Positions 8,066 through 11,973 of a DNA stretch of 11,973 nt are shown in pieces. Position numbers and translations under genes: made by a program. The DNA is from JAHFOW01 sp964370795 (GTDB lineage: Bacteria; Planctomycetota; Brocadiia; Brocadiales; Brocadiaceae). Location: contig CAYJME010000088.1 in NCBI GenBank assembly GCA_964370795.1, positions 1-11,973 on the forward strand. Direction: 5' to 3'. Under the pieces are notes generated by a model, which worked only from the letters and a program-made list of their open reading frames with translations, made no database searches and had not been told where the DNA came from. The first letter of the stretch is position 1. Each line of letters starts with the position of its first letter.

Positions 8066-8326
8066 ATGAAAGTAGCTGTCTTTGATACATATGTTGTGAA
8101 AAAAAATGGGATGAAAATGCATTTTGATATTGTGGTTCCAAAGGATGTGGTGCATGAAAAAGTACTTCAATTTGGTCTCGAATACTTGAGAAGCGTTGGA
8201 CAGGAAGGGCAGCCTCTCACAACGAAGGAATGTCGTTTTTGTCATACAGAAGAAGCTTCAGATGAGGTCGAGGGAATTATTAAAAATAATGGTTATTACA
8301 TTTACGAGATGGAAGGGTGTAATTGA
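8066..8326 (+). CDS. DUF2024 family protein
   Basis: This 86-aa protein starts MKVAVFDTYV and continues with the family-typical HFDIVVP and a helix HEKVLQFGLEYL, so it matches the small DUF2024 family of unknown function. The reading frame is open to a TTG at 7970, but AAGAAAGGAG (8051-8060) just before the ATG at 8066 fixes the start, and the family begins at this methionine. A CRFCH motif (Cys56, Cys59, His60) and Cys85 could bind a metal or be redox active; this is inference. It is the first gene of the plus-strand run and is followed 50 bp later by the aldo/keto reductase. No enzymatic role can be read from the sequence. Confidence 0.85.
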   Translation: MKVAVFDTYVVKKNGMKMHFDIVVPKDVVHEKVLQFGLEYLRSVGQEGQPLTTKECRFCHTEEASDEVEGIIKNNGYYIYEMEGCN

Positions 8327-8376
8327 GAAATATCCGATTAGAAACGTTATTAAGGCTTTCTTAAAGAGAGGTTGCT

Positions 8377-9222
8377 ATGGAATTCAAAAAATTAACGGGC
8401 AATATAAAAATACCTGTTATAGGTCTTGGAACATGGAATATTGGCGGAGGAGATGAGGCAGACACTACTTATGATAGTGAAGATATTTCTGCAATTAAGA
8501 CTGCGATCAAACTTGGAATAACACACATTGATACCGCTGAAGCGTATGCTCATGGGCATACAGAAGAACTGGTTGGAAAGGCAATCAATGATTTCAACAG
8601 AAAAAGCCTGTTTATTACATCGAAAGTCTCACCGGAACATTTAACCTATGAAGATCTCGTTGCTTCTGCAAAAGGAAGTCTGCAAAGATTGCATACGGAT
8701 TATATTGACTTATACTTGATTCATGCGCCTAGTCCGGACATCCCAATACAGGAAACCATGAAGGCAATGGATTCTTTAGTTGAGCAGAAACTGGTTAGGT
8801 GTATGGGGGTAAGTAATTTTACGGTTGAACAAATAAAAGAAGCGCAGAAATATACGAAAAACAAAATCGTTGCGAATCAAATTGAATACAACCTGCTCGT
8901 CAGGAACGAAGGTAGAGTTACGAATAATATGGAATCTAAAATAATTCCTTATTGTCAGGAAAATGATATTCTCATTATTGCATGGAGGCCCCTTGCAAAG
9001 GGTGAACTTGCAAAACCCGGGTTTAAAATCTTAGATGAATTAGCGAGAAAATATAACAAGACACAGTCCCAAATTGCCATAAAATGGTTAATTTCTAAAA
9101 AGGGAATTGTTACCATAACGAAATCAACAAAGGTTGAGCACCTTAAAGAAAACTTAGGTGCCATTGGTTGGAAATTAACGCAGGAAGATATTGATCGATT
9201 GAATAACGAATTTATAAGTTAA
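8377..9222 (+). CDS. Aldo/keto reductase
   Basis: This 281-aa cytoplasmic enzyme belongs to the aldo/keto reductase superfamily, which reduces aldehydes and ketones to alcohols with NAD(P)H in a TIM-barrel fold. The catalytic tetrad is visible: Asp52 and Tyr57 in HIDTAEAY, Lys83 in FITSKVS, and His116 in LYLIHAP. Further family signatures are GLGTWNIGG (17-25), GVSNF (144-148), NQIEYN (167-172) and the cofactor-binding ITKSTKVEHLKENL (247-260). Length is slightly under the usual 280-320, so it is complete and compact. AGAGAGG ends 6 nt before the ATG. The substrate is unknown; in this setting removal of reactive carbonyls formed under oxidative stress is plausible but inferred. Confidence 0.95.
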   Translation: MEFKKLTGNIKIPVIGLGTWNIGGGDEADTTYDSEDISAIKTAIKLGITHIDTAEAYAHGHTEELVGKAINDFNRKSLFITSKVSPEHLTYEDLVASAKGSLQRLHTDYIDLYLIHAPSPDIPIQETMKAMDSLVEQKLVRCMGVSNFTVEQIKEAQKYTKNKIVANQIEYNLLVRNEGRVTNNMESKIIPYCQENDILIIAWRPLAKGELAKPGFKILDELARKYNKTQSQIAIKWLISKKGIVTITKSTKVEHLKENLGAIGWKLTQEDIDRLNNEFIS

Positions 9223-9268
9223 TCTAAGCCTGAGTTATATAGACTTTTTTAAAAGAGAGGAAGTTTCA

Positions 9269-9742
9269 ATGAAAGACCGAATCAAGATTAATGACAGGAT
9301 CACATCGGCAAGCCAGCCGTCCAAAGAAGAAATTGAAAAACTACCTCAACAGGGATTTAAATCGGTTATCAATCTCCGCGCTTCAGGGGAAGAGGATCAG
9401 CCTCTTTCGCCAAAAGACGAAGAAGTTCTAGTTCGAAAATGCGGGATGAAATATTTACATATTCCGGTTTTGATAAAAGAAGGAATAAAACCAGCGTTGG
9501 TTGACCAATTTCGTAAAGAAATAGAGCTTTTGCCAACGCCAGTATTCGTTCACTGCCATACAGGAAAACGCGCAGGAGCGTTTTCCATGATGCATGTGGC
9601 GCTAAAGGAGGGGTCGACAGGTGAAGAAGCGCTTCAGAAGGCTATGTCAATAGGCTTTGCATGTGATATGCCGCAATTAAAAGATTTTTTTATAAACTAT
9701 ATTAACCAACATAGGCAAAATTTAACAGAAAATGATACATAG
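9269..9742 (+). CDS. DUF442 / beta-lactamase hydrolase-like phosphatase fold
   Basis: This 157-aa protein has the dual-specificity-phosphatase-like fold of the DUF442 (BLH) family, which in other bacteria occurs alone or fused to persulfide dioxygenase/metallo-hydrolase domains in sulfide metabolism. The N-terminus shows ITSASQPSKEEIEKL and FKSVINLR. The active-site loop is VHCHTGKRAG (94-103) with Cys96 and Arg101. The Cys-to-Arg spacing is four residues, as in the CRSGTR-type loop of this family, rather than the five of classical tyrosine phosphatases. Activity on phosphoester versus persulfide substrates cannot be told. AGAGAGGAA precedes the ATG. Its last codons overlap the start of the ferritin remnant by 11 bp. 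The DsrE-like gene further on supports a sulfur link, as inference. Confidence 0.85.
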   Translation: MKDRIKINDRITSASQPSKEEIEKLPQQGFKSVINLRASGEEDQPLSPKDEEVLVRKCGMKYLHIPVLIKEGIKPALVDQFRKEIELLPTPVFVHCHTGKRAGAFSMMHVALKEGSTGEEALQKAMSIGFACDMPQLKDFFINYINQHRQNLTENDT

Positions 9743-9914
9743 CTTAATAAAACTGGCTAAATCAGAGGATGATTACGCCACAGAAGTTATGCTACGGCAG
9801 TTTATTAGTGAACAGGTTGAGGAAGAGGCAATCGCTCATATAACAGTGGCAAAAAGTGGGTTACTTATACTTGATAAAAAATTAGGGGGCGTAAGTAAAA
9901 TACAGATAGTTTAG
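9732..9914 (+). pseudogene. Ferritin C-terminal remnant
   Basis: The 60-codon frame reads as the last third of a bacterial ferritin. KSEDDYATEVMLRQFISEQ corresponds to the fourth long helix (compare QDYPTFNFLQWYVSEQ in E. coli FtnA), then VEEE with ferroxidase-region acids, then GLLILDKKLGG matching GLYFIDKELS. The first hundred or so residues, with most iron ligands, are missing, and about eight residues between VEEE and GLLILD appear deleted. It has no good ribosome binding site, and its ATG lies within the end of the DUF442 gene. I read it as a decayed ferritin (ftn) left after a deletion that joined it to the upstream gene. A small translated relic cannot be excluded. Confidence 0.72.
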
Positions 9915-9946
9915 AAAAAGACACCCTAATAAAAAGGAGACGAACC

Positions 9947-10135
9947 ATGAAGGCAAAGGTGGATCAAGATACGTGCATCGGTTGTGCCTTATGTGCTCAA
10001 ATCTGTCCTGAGGTTTTTAGGATGGAAGGTGATAAAGCAGTAGTATTTGTTGCTATTGTTCCCAAAAAGGTTGAAGATGCCTGTAAAGAGGCGGCAGATG
10101 AATGCCCTGTAACGGCGATAACAATAGAAGAATAA
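9947..10135 (+). CDS. Single [4Fe-4S] ferredoxin
   Basis: This 62-aa cytoplasmic electron carrier has CIGCALC (Cys10, 13, 16) and the distant Cys53 of ECP as cluster ligands. Cys20 and Cys46 occupy positions that in Thermotoga-type monocluster ferredoxins form a disulfide. The sequence VDQDTCIGCALCAQICPEVF is very close to that subgroup. AAAAAGGAG sits 7 nt before the ATG. It is probably the electron donor for a redox partner encoded nearby, with the hemerythrins or Fe-S repair as candidates; this is inference from position. It lies 32 bp after the ferritin remnant. Confidence 0.95.
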   Translation: MKAKVDQDTCIGCALCAQICPEVFRMEGDKAVVFVAIVPKKVEDACKEAADECPVTAITIEE

Positions 10136-10198
10136 AAGAGTTTAAATAAAGTTCGGGAAAATCTTAAACATCGGGAACAGATTAATGGTAGTTACTGT

Positions 10199-10226
10199 TT
10201 TACAACGAGGCGGGATTTTTTATAGA
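10199..10226 (+). promoter_or_regulatory. Possible internal promoter before DUF488
   Basis: TTTACA (10199-10204) and TATAGA (10221-10226) are separated by 16 bp in the 119-bp gap after the ferredoxin, the widest clean gap in the run. This could start a second transcript covering DUF488, the small cysteine protein and the hemerythrin. Chance match is possible. Confidence 0.28.
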
Positions 10227-10254
10227 GTGAAGTGAAAGGAGGTTTAAATTTACC

Positions 10255-10599
10255 ATGTTTGAAATAAAACGGGTTTATGAAAAACCAGCTAAAAATGATG
10301 GCACACGAGTTTTGATTGATCGTCTCTGGCCTCGGGGTCTTAAAAAAGAAGAGGCTGACATCGACTACTGGATGAAAGAGATTGCCCCCAGTGATATGCT
10401 CCGTAAATGGTTTGCTCATAAAGAGGAACGCTGGCAGGAGTTTAAAAGCCGATATCTTAAAGAATTAAAAGAGAAAAATGAACTACTGGAACAATTAATG
10501 GATTTAGGAAAAAACAAAAAAGTTACTCTATTATATGCTGCCAAAGATGAAGAAAGAAATAATGCACAAGTACTTTTGGAGATATTGAAAAACAAATGA
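10255..10599 (+). CDS. DUF488 (YeaO-like) family protein
   Basis: This 114-aa protein carries the hallmarks of DUF488: RVYEKP near the start, RLWPRGLKKEE (23-33), KEIAPSDMLRKWFAH (41-55) and the C-terminal TLLYAAKDEERNNA (91-104). Length fits the family (about 110-125). The family is widespread, conserved in sequence, and functionally undefined. AAAGGAGG at 10235-10242 is a strong ribosome binding site but lies 12 nt from the ATG, longer than usual; no alternative start exists between them. Its stop overlaps the start of the next gene (ATGA), indicating translational coupling. Confidence 0.92.
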   Translation: MFEIKRVYEKPAKNDGTRVLIDRLWPRGLKKEEADIDYWMKEIAPSDMLRKWFAHKEERWQEFKSRYLKELKEKNELLEQLMDLGKNKKVTLLYAAKDEERNNAQVLLEILKNK

Positions 10600-10796
10600 G
10601 CTGGACGTGTCCGCATCAGATAAATAATGAATGTGATAGGTTGGGAAAGCCATGCCAATCTTTACAGAAAGGTTGTGTGCTGAATGGGAAAGTTACATTT
10701 ATCGATAACCAACTGGACATGGATAATGAAAAACAAAAAAATTTAAAGAAGGAGGATGATCAAAATGATAAAATTAGATCCCATCGCCGAATTTAG
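10596..10796 (+). CDS. Small four-cysteine protein, function unknown
   Basis: This 66-aa frame starts at the ATGA overlap with the DUF488 stop and encodes MSWTCPHQINNECDRLGKPC and then KGCVLNGKVTFID, with Cys5, Cys13, Cys20 and Cys27. The spacing (7, 6 and 6 residues between cysteines) and the neighbouring His suggest a zinc or iron-sulfur site. The ordered part seems to end near residue 40; the rest is lysine- and asparagine-rich and runs 32 bp into the hemerythrin gene in another frame, across its ribosome binding site. I have an impression of similar short proteins beside redox genes in other anaerobes but cannot name a family. The conserved-looking first 40 residues make it likely real; the tail may be read-through after loss of an earlier stop. 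Confidence 0.62.
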   Translation: MSWTCPHQINNECDRLGKPCQSLQKGCVLNGKVTFIDNQLDMDNEKQKNLKKEDDQNDKIRSHRRI

Positions 10797-11247
10797 AGAA
10801 GATCACAGGAAGGTAAGAGACGGGTTGCTTGAATTAATAAAGGCTTTACAATTAAAAGATGTTGCTAAGGCTAGAGAAATACTTGGCAATATAAACGTGC
10901 TTGTCGGCCCACATTTTCGATATGAAGAAGAGACCCTTTATCCCGCGCTTCGCGTATTGCTGGGTGAGCATGTTGACCAGTTACTCAAAGAACATGACGG
11001 GGTAATAGCTACTGCCCGTTCTTGTGCCGATCTGTTAAAGAAGGACAATCTAACAGATGGAGAGGCAAAGCAGGCTGCCAATGCAGCAAGAACGCTCTTG
11101 ATCCACGTCTCAAACTGTGACGGTTTATCCATACTTTCCGAACGATTGAATAACAAGGAAATTGATAATCTAAGCGAAAAACTTGCTGCCGCAAGAGAGG
11201 CAGGCGTACCATTGCTAGATTGGGCTAAAACCATAAGAGGTAAATAA
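10765..11247 (+). CDS. Hemerythrin HHE domain protein (first)
   Basis: This 160-aa protein is a four-helix di-iron protein of the hemerythrin/HHE superfamily, which binds O2 or handles NO and peroxide. Candidate ligands are His14 (EDHRKV), His50 and Glu54 in the HxxxE motif GPHFRYEEETLYP, His77 (KEHDG), and His114 with Asp119 in HVSNCD (HxxxxD). The start at 10765 is chosen over ATG 10756 because GGAGG at 10751-10755 abuts the latter and stands 9 nt from the former. A C-terminal tail after about 130 ends VPLLDWAKTIRGK. Cys118 beside Asp119 and the phrase HVSNCDGLSILSERL are notable within the active-site helix. With the separate ScdA_N protein it could rebuild a RIC-like function; this is inference. 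The DsrE-like gene follows after 7 bp. Confidence 0.86.
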   Translation: MIKLDPIAEFREDHRKVRDGLLELIKALQLKDVAKAREILGNINVLVGPHFRYEEETLYPALRVLLGEHVDQLLKEHDGVIATARSCADLLKKDNLTDGEAKQAANAARTLLIHVSNCDGLSILSERLNNKEIDNLSEKLAAAREAGVPLLDWAKTIRGK

Positions 11248-11254
11248 AATAAAA

Positions 11255-11668
11255 ATGGATACAGATGGAAAAGGTTTGTCGATCATATTCCATAGCGGTT
11301 CTTACGATCGCGTTTATCATGGTTTTTCCATTGTCCTGGTGGCCTTGGCATTAGGAAGAGAGGCAAAATGTTTTTTTACCTATTGGGCATTAGAATATCT
11401 GATGAAAGGAAAGTCTGTTTTTCAACTTAATGAAGAAGGTCAGGCTCATAAGAAGATATTAGAAGAGCATATGAAAAAAGGCCATATGCAAGAAATCTCA
11501 GAACTTTTAACACAAGCTAAGGCTATGGGTGCAAAGTTTTATGTCTGTACAAATTCTATGAGCTTGCTGAATGTCTCTCGTGACGAACTCGTAAATGAGA
11601 TTGATAAGAGTATGGGGCTAACCACATTTCTGGCTGAGGCTGGTCAGGATCAAATCCTATTTATCTAA
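11255..11668 (+). CDS. DsrE-like (DsrE/DsrF/peroxiredoxin-like) protein
   Basis: This 137-aa cytoplasmic protein has the DsrE-like alpha/beta fold pattern. It shows an N-terminal strand LSIIFHSGSYDRVYHGFSIV, a central FFTYWALEYLMKG, and a late KFYVCTNSM with Cys98 at the position where DsrE-family sulfur carriers and DsrE2-type proteins have their reactive cysteine; Cys39 is a second candidate. Such proteins carry persulfide sulfur or are annotated as peroxiredoxin-like. It starts 7 bp after the hemerythrin stop, with GAGG at 11237-11240 inside the preceding gene as a distant ribosome binding site, which suggests coupling. Lying between two hemerythrins, it may deliver sulfur or reducing power; this is inference. 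Confidence 0.85.
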   Translation: MDTDGKGLSIIFHSGSYDRVYHGFSIVLVALALGREAKCFFTYWALEYLMKGKSVFQLNEEGQAHKKILEEHMKKGHMQEISELLTQAKAMGAKFYVCTNSMSLLNVSRDELVNEIDKSMGLTTFLAEAGQDQILFI

Positions 11669-11740
11669 TTTGACTCGTGAAAGAGACAAAGGTCAACGGT
11701 AGATAATGGCCTCTATCTTTTAAAGGGAAGGAGATCAAAG

Positions 11741-11973
11741 ATGACGAACAACAGCCCCATCCAAATGCTTGAGGATGAACATCTCATTATTGCCAAAGTG
11801 ATCGGCGCAGTTTCAGTGCTGGCAGACCGGCTGGAGGCTGGCCAGGTAGTGGATGTGGAAACGCTTCAGGGGGTTATTGAATTCATGCACACCTACGCCG
11901 ATGTGTGTCATCACGGCAAAGAAGAGGAGTTGCTATTCCCAGCTTTGGCTAATAAGGGCATCCCAATGCAAGG
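11741..11973 (+). CDS. Hemerythrin domain protein (second), 3' end beyond window
   Basis: Seventy-seven codons plus two bases are visible from ATG 11741, preceded by GGGAAGGAG (11725-11733). The product begins with MLEDEH (His14) and continues through FMHTYADVCHHGKEEELLFPAL, a hallmark of the short HHE family, with His50, Asp54, His57, His58 and Glu61-62 as possible iron ligands. It differs in motif from the first hemerythrin, so the two are not recent duplicates. Codon use looks more GC-rich than in the genes just before (many GTG, CTG, GGC), hinting at a separate history. The rest of the gene lies beyond the right edge. Confidence 0.88.
   Translation, partial: MTNNSPIQMLEDEHLIIAKVIGAVSVLADRLEAGQVVDVETLQGVIEFMHTYADVCHHGKEEELLFPALANKGIPMQ

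Noticed and set aside
10756..10764. ATG three codons upstream for the first hemerythrin
   Set aside because: It directly abuts GGAGG, leaving no spacer; ATG 10765 has normal spacing.
11670..11696. TTGAC...GTCAA inverted repeat before the second hemerythrin
   Set aside because: Five-bp arms 17 bp apart are expected by chance, and the possible -35 TTGACT has no -10 at proper spacing.
1..11973. CRISPR arrays, tRNA, rRNA and intact insertion sequences
   Set aside because: I saw no regular repeat-spacer pattern, cloverleaf sequence, rRNA-like stretch or transposase with terminal repeats.

Overview
The window looks like chromosomal DNA of a Gram-negative, moderately AT-rich bacterium with an anaerobic or microaerobic, metal- and redox-stress-aware lifestyle. 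The evidence is a lipoprotein-type signal, an MscK-like channel with a large periplasmic coiled-coil domain, a clostridial/Thermotoga-type single-cluster ferredoxin, and several non-haem di-iron proteins. The mix (ScdA_N, DUF2024, DUF442, DUF488, HHE and DsrE-like proteins beside a COG3014 lipoprotein) would fit an anammox planctomycete (Brocadiales). That assignment is inference; a deltaproteobacterial-like or other anaerobe cannot be excluded.

Layout. (1) 1-1134, minus: 5' part of a COG3014-like lipoprotein gene that runs off the left edge. (2) 1135-2289: a 1.15-kb stretch without a convincing gene. It holds a terminator-like hairpin, a degraded group II intron 3' end (domains V and VI, minus strand) and a good promoter at its right end. 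(3) 2290-6015, plus: a 1241-aa MscS/MscK-family mechanosensitive channel. (4) 6094-7653, minus: YifB/ComM-family AAA+ protein, convergent with the channel. (5) 7717-7926, minus: a 69-aa stand-alone ScdA_N (DUF542) protein, upstream of and co-directional with yifB. (6) 8066 to the right edge, plus: a tight run of small genes. These are DUF2024, aldo/keto reductase, DUF442 phosphatase-like protein, a ferritin C-terminal remnant, 4Fe-4S ferredoxin, DUF488, a four-cysteine small protein, hemerythrin, DsrE-like, and a second hemerythrin cut by the window edge.

How it works together. The ScdA_N gene and the plus-strand run diverge from a 139-bp region with overlapping back-to-back promoters and a 17-bp near-palindrome. 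ScdA_N and hemerythrin domains are normally fused in RIC (YtfE/ScdA), the di-iron protein that repairs Fe-S clusters after nitric oxide or oxidative damage. Here the two halves are separate genes in one locus, with ferredoxin, an NAD(P)H-type reductase, a sulfur-relay-like DsrE protein and a ferritin remnant. I read this as a nitrosative/oxidative stress and iron-sulfur maintenance locus; the joint function is inference. This is the best candidate here for an undescribed functional unit. Five starts or boundaries were set by hand from ribosome binding sites or missing stops: the left-edge lipoprotein, ScdA_N (7926), DUF2024 (8066), the first hemerythrin (10765) and the right-edge hemerythrin (11741).
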